64,000 bases of DNA from Hwanghaeella sp965227365 (GCF_965227365.1 NZ_OZ245754.1:806001-870000); one strand, 5' to 3'. Shown: positions 45,544 through 54,499, counted from the first letter of the stretch. A program made the numbers and translations. Notes: a model not told the origin generated them from the letters alone.

Positions 45544-46509
45544 ATGCCGCTTCGCTTCACCCTGCGTCAGCTGGAATACTTCGTCGCGGTGGGCGAGGCG
45601 GGCAGCATTGCCGAAGCGGCGGAGCGGGTGAACGTTTCCTCTCCTTCTTTGTCAACGGCGATCTCCCAGCTTGAAACGGAATTCGGCGTCCAACTCTTCA
45701 TCCGTCAGCACGCCCAGGGTCTGTCCCTGACGCCTGGCGGGCGCCGCTTCTATGTGGCGGCGAAGGCGGTGTTGGAGCGGGGCGCCGCATTGCATGACGT
45801 TGCCTCGGATATCTCCGAACAGGTCCGTGGGCCGATTTTTGTCGGGTGTCTCGTCACCGTCGCTCCCTTTGTTTTGCCGGAGATCCGCAAAGGCTTCGAG
45901 GATGCCAATCCGGAGGTGGATTTCCGTCAGGTGGAGGCGCATCAGGACGATTTGATCAGGATGCTCCGGCGGGCCGATATCGATGCGGCGCTGACCTACG
46001 ACCTCGAAATTCCGCAGGATGTGCAGTTCGATCCGCTGGTTTCTCTGCCGCCGCATGCCTTGTTCGCGCCGGACCACCCTTATGCGAAACGGAAGTCCGT
46101 CAGTTTGAAGGCGCTTGCCGAAGAACCGCTGGTCCTGCTCGATCTGCCGGCCAGTCGCGACTATTTCATGGCCCTGTTCCAGGCGGCCGGCTTGCAGCCC
46201 AATGTACTGGAACGGACGGCGCATTTGCCCATGGTCCGGTCGATGGTGGCCAATGGGTTCGGTTACGGATTGCTGAATGTGCCCAGCATGAACGCGGACG
46301 CGCCCGACGGAAAACCGCTGCGCTATGTTCCGCTGCGGGACGATGCCAGGCCCGTGTCGCTTGGTCTGGCCACGATGTCGTCCGACCGCAAATCCCGGAT
46401 CGTTACCGCGTTCGCCGAACATTGCCGCGCCAGGATCACCCAGGATGCGGCACCCGGCATGAGCCTCCTGAAAGGACGGTCTCGGCCGCGCCCCCGGTCA
46501 GGCCGCTAG
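45544..46509 (+). CDS. LysR family transcriptional regulator
   Basis: A 321-residue LysR regulator. The winged helix is in residues 5-62 (FTLRQLEYFVAVGEAGSI), and the effector domain begins at about residue 93 (GPIFVGCLVTVAPFVLPEI). It starts 2 nt after the FMO stop. Its last 12 bases overlap the convergent ArgE-like gene. The C-terminal tail is Arg-rich. Confidence 0.92.
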   Translation: MPLRFTLRQLEYFVAVGEAGSIAEAAERVNVSSPSLSTAISQLETEFGVQLFIRQHAQGLSLTPGGRRFYVAAKAVLERGAALHDVASDISEQVRGPIFVGCLVTVAPFVLPEIRKGFEDANPEVDFRQVEAHQDDLIRMLRRADIDAALTYDLEIPQDVQFDPLVSLPPHALFAPDHPYAKRKSVSLKALAEEPLVLLDLPASRDYFMALFQAAGLQPNVLERTAHLPMVRSMVANGFGYGLLNVPSMNADAPDGKPLRYVPLRDDARPVSLGLATMSSDRKSRIVTAFAEHCRARITQDAAPGMSLLKGRSRPRPRSGR

Positions 46510-47640
46510 CCTTTCCACCAGAGCATTCAGCATCCGGTCGCATTTCGCCATCTGGTCGACGGTAATGAATTCGTCCGGCTTGTGTCCCTGCGCCATGGAT
46601 CCCGGTCCGCAGACCACGGTCGGAATGCCCAACCGGTTGCTGAACAATCCGCCCTCCGTTCCGAACGCGATCTTGGTCGTGCTGTTTGCGCCCGTCAGGG
46701 ATTGGACAAAGCGGATTATGTCCGCATCCAGCGGCGTATCTAAGCCGGGATAGCTGTTGACCACATCTATGCTGATTCCAGCGCCTTCGCCGAAGTTTTG
46801 AGCAATTGTTTGCGCTTCTTCTTCGATCCGGCGGAGGATCGCGGCGGGATCGTCGGATTGAATGTTTCGGATCTCGAAATCGATCCGGCACTCGTTGGGA
46901 ACGATATTCAAGGCCGTGCCGCCGGCGATGATGCCGGCATGGACGGTCGTGTAGGGGATGTCGTAGGCATCGTCCTTGGCGGCCGAAGCAGCGATCTCTT
47001 CCTGAACCCGGCGCAGCATCTCGATGAAGGCGGCACCGATCTGGATTGCGTTGACACCGGTCGGCGCGAGGGCGGAATGGACGGACAGTCCTGTGCAGAT
47101 TGCGCGCGCAGCGGTCTTTCCCTTATGCCCGTTGGCGACAACCAATTCCGTCGGTTCCCCCACGATGCACATGGCTGGTTTCACCGGTGCCGCGTCCAGC
47201 ATGTCCAGCAGGCGCCGCACGCCGACGCAGCCGATCTCCTCGTCATAGGAAAGTGCCAGATGCAACGGCGTCGCCAGTGGGCGGTTCGCCGCGTCAATAG
47301 CGGCGCGGATGGCGCAGGCGACGAAACCCTTCATATCGGTCGTGCCGCGTCCGTATAGTTTTCCGTCCCGCTGCGTCATTTTGAAGGGATCGACGGTCCA
47401 GGCCTGCCCCGTCACCGGCACCACATCCGTGTGGCCGGAAAGCATCACGCCGCCGCTATCCGAGCCGCCTACAGTTGCGTATAAGTTCGCGCAATGGCCG
47501 GCATCGTCCTCGACCAGGATGCTTTCTATGCCGGCTTGATCCAGCAGACCGCGCACATAGTCGATCAGGGACCGGTTCGGCGTACGGCTCACCGTGTCGA
47601 AGGCTATCAGTTTCTCGAGGATCTCAACGCTGGTCGGCAT
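46498..47640 (-). CDS. argE: Acetylornithine deacetylase-like M20 amidohydrolase
   Basis: A 380-residue M20-family zinc hydrolase. Zinc ligands are visible in LSGHTDVVPV, GRGTTDMKGF and SYDEEIGCVG, with a further His near the end. It matches ArgE well, but lies in a catabolic accessory region rather than with arginine genes, so it may remove an acyl group from another N-acyl amino acid. ATG 47640 is preferred over an upstream ATG 19 codons earlier because it gives the usual family N-terminus. The 3' end overlaps the LysR gene by 12 nt. Confidence 0.85.
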   Translation of the reverse strand: MPTSVEILEKLIAFDTVSRTPNRSLIDYVRGLLDQAGIESILVEDDAGHCANLYATVGGSDSGGVMLSGHTDVVPVTGQAWTVDPFKMTQRDGKLYGRGTTDMKGFVACAIRAAIDAANRPLATPLHLALSYDEEIGCVGVRRLLDMLDAAPVKPAMCIVGEPTELVVANGHKGKTAARAICTGLSVHSALAPTGVNAIQIGAAFIEMLRRVQEEIAASAAKDDAYDIPYTTVHAGIIAGGTALNIVPNECRIDFEIRNIQSDDPAAILRRIEEEAQTIAQNFGEGAGISIDVVNSYPGLDTPLDADIIRFVQSLTGANSTTKIAFGTEGGLFSNRLGIPTVVCGPGSMAQGHKPDEFITVDQMAKCDRMLNALVERLAA

Positions 47641-47753
47641 GGCTGGTTCCAAAATTGTCAGGTCGCCATCACTAGCGCATCTGGCATTGCCCTCCAATTC
47701 GCATTTCTTGAACCAGGGGAACGGGATTGTTTAGCGTAGAGCCGTTTGCAAAA

Positions 47754-47771
47754 AATGAATCATGGTTCATT
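47754..47771. promoter_or_regulatory. Operator-like palindrome before the BVMO gene
   Basis: AATGAATCATGGTTCATT is symmetric at 16 of 18 positions and lies 35 bp before the Baeyer-Villiger monooxygenase start, probably over its promoter. The TetR gene at the end of this gene pair is a candidate binder. No second copy was found near the TetR gene. Confidence 0.5.
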
Positions 47772-47805
47772 GTTTCGGTCGGCGTGAATCAGCAGCGGGG
47801 CGACC

Positions 47806-49488
47806 ATGAGCGAGGCAGCGATAACCAACGGCATCGGATACGGGGGGCAATCGACCGGAAACCAATATGACGCCGTCATCATCGGCGCCGGGTTTACGGG
47901 GCTCTACCAACTGCATTTGCTGCGGGATCGGCTGGGATTGAAGGTTCGGGTTCTGGAGCGCGGCGACGGTGTCGGCGGCACCTGGTACTGGAACCGGTAT
48001 CCCGGTGCACGCTGCGATTCAGAGAGCCATTCCTACTGCTATTACTTCAATGACGAGATTCTACAGGAATGGGAGTGGTCCGAACGGTATCCGCAGCAGC
48101 CTGAAATCGTACGCTACCTCAATTTTGTCGCCGACAAGCTTGTGCTCAAGGACGATATTCAGTTTGGCGCGAATGTCACCGCCGCCCGCTATGACGAGGC
48201 GGCCAATCGCTGGCAGGTGGAAACCGAAACGGGAGAGGTTTTCACCGCCAAATATTTCATCACCGGCGTCGGCTGCCTGTCATCCGCGAATGTCCCGGAT
48301 ATTCCCGGCCGGGACAGTTTCAAGGGCGATTGGTACCACACCGGTCAATGGCCGCATGAGGGGGTGGATTTCACCGGCAAACGGGTCGGGCAGATCGGCA
48401 CCGGTTCGACCGGCATTCAGGCGGTTCCCGTCATAGCCGAAACGGCCGCACATCTGACCGTCTTTCAGCGCACGGCAAATTACAGCATCCCGGCCCAGAA
48501 CGGCCCCCTGTCCGACGATTTCAAGCGATGGGCCAAGGAGAATACCGATGAGATCCGCAAGACAATGCATGCTTCGTCGAACGGGCATCCTTTTCTGATC
48601 GCGGATCGGAAGGTTTTCGACGTCGGCGAGGCGGAAAGACAGGAGATTTATGAGAAAGCCTGGGAGTTCGGCGGACTGAGATTTCGTGCCACCTTTCATG
48701 ACCTCCTGCTCGACAAGGCGGCCAACGATACGGCGGCGGATTTCCTGAAGTCGAAGATCCGCGAGATCGTCGAGGACCCCCAAACGGCCGAGACATTGGC
48801 GACGATAGATCACCCCTTCGCGACCAAGCGCCCGCCGATCGATACCGGTTATTTCGAGGCCTATAACCGCGACAATGTCAGTCTGGTCGATTTGCGGAAG
48901 ACGCCGATCGTCGAAATAACTGAAACCGGAATCCGTACGACGGATGCCGAATACGACCTCGACATCATCGTTTTCGCCACCGGCTTCGATGCGATGACCG
49001 GTTCCCTGTTGAAATTGGGGATCGTCGGCCGGGAGGGGATGCCCCTGTCGAAAGCCTGGGAGGCGGGACCGCGCACCTATCTCGGGCTTCAAGTCGCGGG
49101 GTTCCCTAACATGTTCACTATCACCGGGCCCGGCAGTCCCTCGGTGCTCTGCAACATGCCGGTCGCCATCGAACAGCATGTGGAATGGGTGGCGGACTGC
49201 ATTGAGCATATGGAAAAGAACGGCATCGATCGGATTGAAACGACGGAGGAGGCGATGGCCGGCTGGGTCGATCACGTCAACGATGCGGCGAATGCCACAC
49301 TACTGCCGCAAGCCGGTCATTCCTGGTATCTGGGGGCGAACGTGCCAGGCAAACCGCAGGTCTTCATGCCCTATGCGGGTGGCATGGCGCGGTACCGTTC
49401 AATCTGTGACGAGGTTGCGGCGGAGGGGTATCGCGGTTTCGTTTTCTCCGGCGCGGGGGCGCCGTCAAACAGACAAGCCGCGCAGTAA
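47806..49488 (+). CDS. Baeyer-Villiger type flavin monooxygenase
   Basis: A 560-residue class B flavoprotein monooxygenase. The FAD motif GAGFTG is near residue 28, and the NADPH motif GTGSTG near residue 202. The diagnostic BVMO fingerprint FxGxxxHxxxW(P/D) is intact as FKGDWYHTGQWP (about residues 168-179). It should turn a ketone into an ester or lactone. The SDR gene follows after 17 nt; an alcohol dehydrogenase that makes the ketone and a BVMO that oxidises it is a common pair. Confidence 0.9.
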   Translation: MSEAAITNGIGYGGQSTGNQYDAVIIGAGFTGLYQLHLLRDRLGLKVRVLERGDGVGGTWYWNRYPGARCDSESHSYCYYFNDEILQEWEWSERYPQQPEIVRYLNFVADKLVLKDDIQFGANVTAARYDEAANRWQVETETGEVFTAKYFITGVGCLSSANVPDIPGRDSFKGDWYHTGQWPHEGVDFTGKRVGQIGTGSTGIQAVPVIAETAAHLTVFQRTANYSIPAQNGPLSDDFKRWAKENTDEIRKTMHASSNGHPFLIADRKVFDVGEAERQEIYEKAWEFGGLRFRATFHDLLLDKAANDTAADFLKSKIREIVEDPQTAETLATIDHPFATKRPPIDTGYFEAYNRDNVSLVDLRKTPIVEITETGIRTTDAEYDLDIIVFATGFDAMTGSLLKLGIVGREGMPLSKAWEAGPRTYLGLQVAGFPNMFTITGPGSPSVLCNMPVAIEQHVEWVADCIEHMEKNGIDRIETTEEAMAGWVDHVNDAANATLLPQAGHSWYLGANVPGKPQVFMPYAGGMARYRSICDEVAAEGYRGFVFSGAGAPSNRQAAQ

Positions 49489-49505
49489 CGGGGGAAGCGA
49501 AGAAC

Positions 49506-50291
49506 ATGTCCGGAATTGGTAGCTTGGACGGCCGGGTCGCGGTCGTTACGGGTGGGGCCAGCGGGATCGGGGCAGCCTGTTCCCGGTTGCTGGCTGAACG
49601 CGGCGCAAAAGTAGTGATCGCGGATCTGAATGAGACTGGGGCTCTGGACGTCGCCGCCGAGCTCGGCGGTGCCGGTTACGGAATCGACGTGCGTGATGCC
49701 GCAGCCATCGAGGCGTTGGCGGAGCGAAGCGAACGTGAGGTGGGGCCGACGGACATTCTCGTCACATCGGCCGGCATCGTGCAGGCGCCGCTGCCGCCGG
49801 AAGACCTGCCGTTGGATCTTTACGACAATGTCGTCGCCATCAATCTGCGCGGCACCTATCTGACCGCCAGGGCCTATGGCGGCCTGATGGTGAAAAGACG
49901 CCGCGGTTCGATCGTGACGATCAGCTCGGTGACCGCCGAGCGTTCGGTGCCGCTGCATGCTTATGCGCCGACCAAGGCGGCGGTAACCAATCTGACCATG
50001 GGGCTTGCGGCGGAGTGGGGGCGTGCAGGCGTGCGCGTCAACACGGTGGAGCCGGGCTACACGCGGACGCCCGCGTTGCAGGACCAGATCGACAAGGGAA
50101 ACCGCGATCCTGCCCTGCTGGAGGCGAACTCAACGCTCGGCCGCATGGTGGAGCCGGAGGAAATCGCAAAAGCAGTAGCATTTCTTGCCTCGGATGAGGC
50201 GTCGGCGATCACGGGTATCGCCATGCCGGTCGATGCGGGGTTCTTCTGTGCCGGAACCTGGCATCCGTATGGCGGGGTGCGCGACCGCTAA
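49506..50291 (+). CDS. SDR family oxidoreductase
   Basis: A 261-residue classical short-chain dehydrogenase. The NAD(P) motif TGGASGIG is near residue 16, the NAG-type motif reads TSAG, the catalytic Ser is in TISS and the active-site YxxxK reads YAPTK. It lies 17 nt after the BVMO gene and probably acts in the same pathway. The TetR gene converges on its end. Confidence 0.9.
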   Translation: MSGIGSLDGRVAVVTGGASGIGAACSRLLAERGAKVVIADLNETGALDVAAELGGAGYGIDVRDAAAIEALAERSEREVGPTDILVTSAGIVQAPLPPEDLPLDLYDNVVAINLRGTYLTARAYGGLMVKRRRGSIVTISSVTAERSVPLHAYAPTKAAVTNLTMGLAAEWGRAGVRVNTVEPGYTRTPALQDQIDKGNRDPALLEANSTLGRMVEPEEIAKAVAFLASDEASAITGIAMPVDAGFFCAGTWHPYGGVRDR

Positions 50292-50298
50292 GGCCGTT

Positions 50299-50934
50299 CT
50301 ACGAGAAGAGGCCGGATGTCAGGATCTTCATATAGGCCTTGATGACATGCTCCGGCACCGGTCCGGCATGACCATGTTCATCGCGGGCGTAACGCATGGC
50401 TAGATAGGACCGTGCCGCTAGTAAGACGTAGATCACGGCTTCAAACTCGTCCTTGTCGAAACCGTTGATTTCGCCGCGCGCCGCCGCGCGGTTCAGGCCG
50501 TTCCGATAGCCTTCCACCAGCACCCTGAAATGTTCCTTATGGGCTTTCGGTGCGAATACCTCCGCTTCATACAGGATGCGGTAGAAGCCGGGGTGCAGGT
50601 CGAGATAGTCGAAGAATGCTCTCAACCGCGCTTCCTCGCGCGCGGGGCCGGTCATGTCACGGGGCAGGGATTGCGCGATATGGTCCAGCATCTGCCGCCC
50701 CATGTAAGGAAGCAGCTTGTCCAGGATGTCCTGGCGAGAGTGGAAATAGTTATAGAAGGTTCCTTGGGCCACACCCGCCAGCTTGGTGATCTTTGCGATC
50801 GATGCCTCGGCATAGCCGTCGCTTCCGACGACATCCGCGGCTGCTTCAAGCAGCAGTCGGTGGGTCGCGCGCGCTTTTTCCTCGCGCGTCTTACGCCGGG
50901 GCGGAGATGATTTGATGACTGCCACTTTACTCAT
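50299..50934 (-). CDS. TetR/AcrR family transcriptional regulator
   Basis: A 211-residue regulator. The helix-turn-helix spans about residues 20-65 (ASIAKITKLAGVAQGTFYNYF). The N-terminal tail is basic. The chosen ATG 50934 avoids a five-codon leader. It converges with the SDR gene (7-nt gap) and diverges from the GntR gene across 257 bp. By position it may control the BVMO/SDR pair. A small inverted repeat AACG-AAAA-CGTT lies at 50971-50982 just upstream. Confidence 0.9.
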   Translation of the reverse strand: MSKVAVIKSSPPRRKTREEKARATHRLLLEAAADVVGSDGYAEASIAKITKLAGVAQGTFYNYFHSRQDILDKLLPYMGRQMLDHIAQSLPRDMTGPAREEARLRAFFDYLDLHPGFYRILYEAEVFAPKAHKEHFRVLVEGYRNGLNRAAARGEINGFDKDEFEAVIYVLLAARSYLAMRYARDEHGHAGPVPEHVIKAYMKILTSGLFS

Positions 50935-51155
50935 GGGGCAGGCGTCCACGCCATCAGGACGTCTCCTGCCAACGAAAACGTTCGCTCGCGGTGGGTAAAA
51001 CGATTGCTTTGCTGCGGCGATTGGTGCCTTCGATCATTCATACTTTCGACCTTCTTTTCCTGAGCCGTTGATGCAGTTTGTGGCCCCGTACTGCCCGGGG
51101 TCAAGCGATGCCATTTCCAAACAAATGTGATTGATCAGTCGGAGTTTTTATATTA

Positions 51156-51172
51156 CTGAATTCAGAATTCAG
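51156..51172. promoter_or_regulatory. Perfect palindrome at the GntR start
   Basis: CTGAATTC-A-GAATTCAG has two perfect 8-bp arms with a 1-bp centre. It ends 2 bp before the first possible GTG (51174) and 20 bp before the preferred ATG of the GntR gene, so bound protein would block transcription or translation. It is the most likely autoregulatory operator of GntR. It does not match the usual FadR-type TNGTNNNACNA pattern. Confidence 0.55.
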
Positions 51173-51191
51173 AGTGCGAACTTTTGTTGGG

Positions 51192-51875
51192 ATGTTTGTC
51201 TTGAGCGTCATACGGGCGGTGCCGAACCTGACCGATCAGGTCTATCAATTGGTTGTCGATGAAATTTGCGACGGCGTTCTGCCGGCCGGTGCGCATCTGG
51301 TGCAGGAACGACTGGCGGAGCGGTTCGGTGTTTCCCGACAGCCGGTTCAACAGGCGATTGCGCTGTTGAAGGCGGATGGCCTGATCGAGGAAGTCGGAAA
51401 GCGCGGCATGCAGGTCGCGTCGCTCGACCTGCCGGCAATGCGGCATCACTATCAACTGCGCGGCGCGTTGGACGGTTTGGCCGCGCGCTTGGCGGCCGAG
51501 CGCGTCGTCTGTAATCCCGACCTGTCTCGGGATTTCGAAAAACGGGGGTTGGATATCGTCGCGCGAGGGTTGAAGGCGGTGCGCAGCGGCAGCGTGGGCA
51601 ACCAGATCCGTGAGGAAAGCGCCTTTCATTTTTTCGTCTACGAGATTTCCGGCAATCCATTGATGGCGAAAAGCGCGGAACCGCATTGGCGCTATCTGCG
51701 CCGCGCCATGGGTGATCGATTGCGGGAGACGCCGCAGCCGGAAACGATATGGGAACAGCACCGGGGCATCCTGGAAGCCATCATCGCCGGCGCGCCGGAC
51801 GAGGCGGAAAAGCGTGCCAAAGATCATGTCGCCTTGGCGACGGAAATGCTGATCGAGAAATTCTCGATGGAATAA
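51192..51875 (+). CDS. GntR family regulator with FCD domain
   Basis: A 227-residue FadR-subfamily regulator. The winged helix lies near residues 20-75 (LTDQVYQLVVDEICDG, then LAERFGVSRQPVQQAI), followed by an all-helical FCD effector domain with HH and ERR/H-type metal or ligand residues. The start is uncertain (GTG 51174, ATG 51192 or TTG 51201) because none has a good ribosome site. The class II aldolase gene follows after 46 nt and is the obvious target. Confidence 0.88.
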   Translation: MFVLSVIRAVPNLTDQVYQLVVDEICDGVLPAGAHLVQERLAERFGVSRQPVQQAIALLKADGLIEEVGKRGMQVASLDLPAMRHHYQLRGALDGLAARLAAERVVCNPDLSRDFEKRGLDIVARGLKAVRSGSVGNQIREESAFHFFVYEISGNPLMAKSAEPHWRYLRRAMGDRLRETPQPETIWEQHRGILEAIIAGAPDEAEKRAKDHVALATEMLIEKFSME

Positions 51876-51921
51876 CGCTCATCGGCCGAATACGGACCGA
51901 CAACACATAGGGAAGAAACAA

Positions 51922-52734
51922 ATGATCGATCTTGGAAACCGGGTTTCCGTCTATCAGCCCTCCCAGGAGGGCCTGAAATTTCCGGAAGAACCGAAGCTGA
52001 ATTCAAACGAGGAAATCCGTCTCGATCGTAAGAAGCGGCTGGTTGCGGCCTGCAGGGCATTCGCCCAACAAAAATTCGACTATGGTTTTGCCGGACACCT
52101 GACGATCCGTGATCCGGAACATCCCGAGCTCTATTGGACCAATCCGATGGCGGTGCATTTCGATCAGGTGAACCTATCCAACCTGATCCTGGTAGATCAC
52201 AAGGGCAAGGTGATCGAAGGGGATTATGCGGTCAACCAGGCGGGTTTCATTCTGCATGGCGCCGTTCATGAAGAGCATCCCGATATCCTCGCGATGTGCC
52301 ATGCGCATACTTTGTACGGAACGGCGTTCGCGTCGCTCGGTCGGCCGCTCGACCCGATCAGCCAGGACGCCTGCGCCTTTTTCGAGGACCATGTCGTGAT
52401 CGCGGAAGAGGCCGGGCATGTTGCGGTGGAAGACGACGCAGGACCGAAAGTCGCTTCGGCGTTCAAGGGGGTGAAGGCGGCGATCCACCAGAACCACGGG
52501 CTGCTGACCGCGAGCCGCCACAGCATCGACTCCGCCGCCTTCTGGTTCATCGCGCTGGAGCGCTGCTGTCAGCAGCAATTGATGATCGAACAGACCGGAA
52601 TCAAACCCACTTTCGTTCCGGAGCAATCTGCCCGGTACAGCCGAGAGCATGTCGGAAGCGACTATATCGGCTGGCTCCACTTTCAGCCGATCTACGAACA
52701 ATTGTCCGTGACACAGCCCGACATGTTCCATTGA
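51922..52734 (+). CDS. Class II aldolase/adducin family protein
   Basis: A 270-residue zinc-dependent aldolase-fold protein. The zinc histidines are visible in AMCHAHTLYG (about residues 126-135) and in the later IHQNHGLL (about 188-195). Family members cleave fuculose-, ribulose- or oxo-acid phosphates, but many homologues act on other substrates. The GntR gene just upstream probably controls it in response to a sugar acid or similar compound. Confidence 0.88.
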   Translation: MIDLGNRVSVYQPSQEGLKFPEEPKLNSNEEIRLDRKKRLVAACRAFAQQKFDYGFAGHLTIRDPEHPELYWTNPMAVHFDQVNLSNLILVDHKGKVIEGDYAVNQAGFILHGAVHEEHPDILAMCHAHTLYGTAFASLGRPLDPISQDACAFFEDHVVIAEEAGHVAVEDDAGPKVASAFKGVKAAIHQNHGLLTASRHSIDSAAFWFIALERCCQQQLMIEQTGIKPTFVPEQSARYSREHVGSDYIGWLHFQPIYEQLSVTQPDMFH

Positions 52735-53039
52735 TCGAATACAATGGCGCCCCCTCAAAAGGGGAAGTCATTGCGGTCGGACAATCGCGACCGTCCACCT
52801 CGACCAGGATGTCTTATCGTTGGCGCGCTGAGTTGCGGCGGCCGCGACGTTGGTCAACGGTTTTTGTCAGTGCCGGCATAATGTGAATGTGTATTTGCAT
52901 TTTGGCGGCACGGTAGCGAGATCTGTCGACAATTGTTGCATAATATTGTGTTAAAGCTGCGGCAGTTTGGGAAAATTCCGGAACTGCATGGTACATGCAT
53001 CTCAGGATTCTCCCTCAATACCGCGACAAGGGGGAAACA
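52735..53039. other. Intergenic region with hairpins, no gene seen
   Basis: Three features are visible. CCCCT-CAAA-AGGGG (52751-52764) is a short hairpin just after the aldolase stop. CGGTCG (52774-52779) pairs with CGACCG (52788-52793). An AT-rich stretch around 52930-52955 probably carries the promoter of the next gene. I see no open frame with coding character and no T-tract terminator. Confidence 0.4.
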
Positions 53040-53906
53040 ATGAAAAAATTAGCGGTTCTCGCCGCGGCCGGTGCAATCCTGGTGGGGTTTGCAGGAACGG
53101 CCGGCGCAACAGCGGTCAGTCTTGCAGGCCTCAATACCGGTTTTACTGGTCATTCCTCGCTAACCGATAGTTGGTTTTACAACTTCAATGGCGTGCGGAG
53201 TCCCGCAGACAATCCGGGCGATCGTTACGGTAACCGGCATCTGCCGACTAACGGTCCCACGCCGAATAGCGGTTATGACGTTAAGAGCAGTTCCCCGAAC
53301 AACGATTTGGTTTTCGGTGAGGCACTGCGAAGCAATGGCAATTTTGTCAGCGGCCTAGGATTGACGGTGACGGGGGCGGTTGATTTCGGTTCCAGCATTA
53401 CCTCGCCGGTTCGGATCATCGAAGACATTTGGAACGACAGCAATCGCCACCATCATGGTATCGGTGTTTATCCGCATAGCGAAAGCACGTCCGAAGAGCA
53501 GGTCAACGCCGGACTCGGGTTCAATCAGTTCCTTATTTTGGATTTCAACCAAACGGTAAGTTTGGCTGGTTTCGATTTCGCCGGCGGCGACCATCATGCT
53601 TGCGACAGCAGCAGCAACAATTGCGGCGGCTGGGAGTTATACGATTTCAGTAGCGGCGTTCTCGGTTCGGTCCTTCAAGCCGGGGCCCTGAATGACAAGG
53701 ATTTTGAGGTTTTTGAACCGATCATCGGCCAGACTTTCGCGCTTCGCTCCGTCATGGGGCAGGGCGTCGGTGAGAGCGGCTGGTATCTGTCGGGTGTAGC
53801 AGGTGCGGTCGCGCCTGTGCCATTGCCGTTGCCGTTCGTGATGCTGGCGACAGCCCTCGCGGCGTTCGGTCTATTGCGACGGAAACAGACCGGTTCCGCA
53901 GTCTGA
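53040..53906 (+). CDS. VPLPA-CTERM sorting domain protein
   Basis: A 288-residue exported protein. A signal peptide runs to about AGA-TAV (residue 22). The body is Asn-, Ser- and Gly-rich with a His-rich stretch (NDSNRHHHGIGVYPHS). The C-terminus has the tripartite sorting signal VPLPLP, then a hydrophobic helix, then basic LLRRKQ, typical of VPLPA/PEP-CTERM proteins processed by an exosortase. No exosortase gene is in the window. ATG 53040 follows GGGGGAA. It is a single-gene unit ending in a strong terminator and is probably an extracellular or surface-matrix protein. Confidence 0.85.
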   Translation: MKKLAVLAAAGAILVGFAGTAGATAVSLAGLNTGFTGHSSLTDSWFYNFNGVRSPADNPGDRYGNRHLPTNGPTPNSGYDVKSSSPNNDLVFGEALRSNGNFVSGLGLTVTGAVDFGSSITSPVRIIEDIWNDSNRHHHGIGVYPHSESTSEEQVNAGLGFNQFLILDFNQTVSLAGFDFAGGDHHACDSSSNNCGGWELYDFSSGVLGSVLQAGALNDKDFEVFEPIIGQTFALRSVMGQGVGESGWYLSGVAGAVAPVPLPLPFVMLATALAAFGLLRRKQTGSAV

Positions 53907-53942
53907 ACCAGACAACGCGCTATTCTGCTGCGGCCATCCGAG

Positions 53943-53972
53943 ATCCCCGGGACTTTTCCCGGGGATTTTTTT
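53943..53972 (+). terminator. Strong Rho-independent terminator
   Basis: ATCCCCGGGA (53943-53952) pairs perfectly with TCCCGGGGAT (53957-53966) around CTTT, followed by six T (53967-53972). It ends the VPLPA-CTERM gene transcript. Confidence 0.95.
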
Positions 53973-54010
53973 GAGACGGTTTCTCGATGCACAATCGCGT
54001 ATCCAAAGGT

Positions 54011-54400
54011 CTATCTGCAATTGGCTGAATTGGATGTTGCCGAGGCTAAAAAGAGAATCAGAGCCCTGCGATCATTGACGTTCTTGATCCCTGCATAGCC
54101 CATGGTCGTTCCAGGTAGAAAGTCCAGAGGGGCTTCGAGAAACCTATCCAGGGTTTCCTCGGTCCAGATAATCCCCGACTCGCGCATTGATTTTGAATAG
54201 GGGAAATCGTCGATTGAACCGGCTTTACGCCCAAGGATATCACAATGCAGGGGGCCGACCCTGTTTCTCTCGAGGGAATGACATCCTTGGCATCGAGTGT
54301 ATAAGGCTGCTCCGCGTTTCAAATCCTCCGCCTCATTGGCGAATCCGGACGGCGCAGCAAGACATAGAAAGCCACTTATCAGCAGAATTTTCCTGAACAT
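54011..54400 (-). CDS. Class I cytochrome c
   Basis: A 129-residue periplasmic cytochrome c. A signal peptide (MFRKILLISGFLCLAAP to about FANE) is followed by the heme site CQGCH (about residue 39) and the axial Met in GTTMGYAG. The region EDLKRGAALYTRCQGCHSL is typical. ATG 54400 is preferred for its signal peptide; ATGs at 54409 and 54430 are alternatives without clear ribosome sites. It lies downstream of the ferritin-like gene across a 13-bp hairpin, so it may be part of the ECF sigma-controlled unit. Confidence 0.88.
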   Translation of the reverse strand: MFRKILLISGFLCLAAPSGFANEAEDLKRGAALYTRCQGCHSLERNRVGPLHCDILGRKAGSIDDFPYSKSMRESGIIWTEETLDRFLEAPLDFLPGTTMGYAGIKNVNDRRALILFLASATSNSANCR

Positions 54401-54454
54401 TCTTCGCATCCATGCATTCGTGACGCCCAAAAAACTGCGTCACGACGAAATTGG

Positions 54455-54482
54455 ACGCGCCACGTTTGGAAACGTGGCGCGT
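54455..54482. other. Perfect 13-bp hairpin, ferritin-like/cytochrome c gap
   Basis: A 13-bp perfect inverted repeat (54455-54467 with 54470-54482) encloses only GG. It sits between the ferritin-like stop (54500) and the cytochrome c start (54400). On the leftward transcript it has no run of T behind it, so it may process or partly terminate the mRNA rather than end it cleanly. Confidence 0.7.
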
Positions 54483-54499
54483 GGCGGCAAAACAGGGTT

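Noticed and set aside
50971..50982. AACG-AAAA-CGTT as the operator of the TetR gene at 50.3 kb
   Set aside because: The arms are only 4 bp, and the site does not match the palindrome before the BVMO gene, so it could easily be chance.
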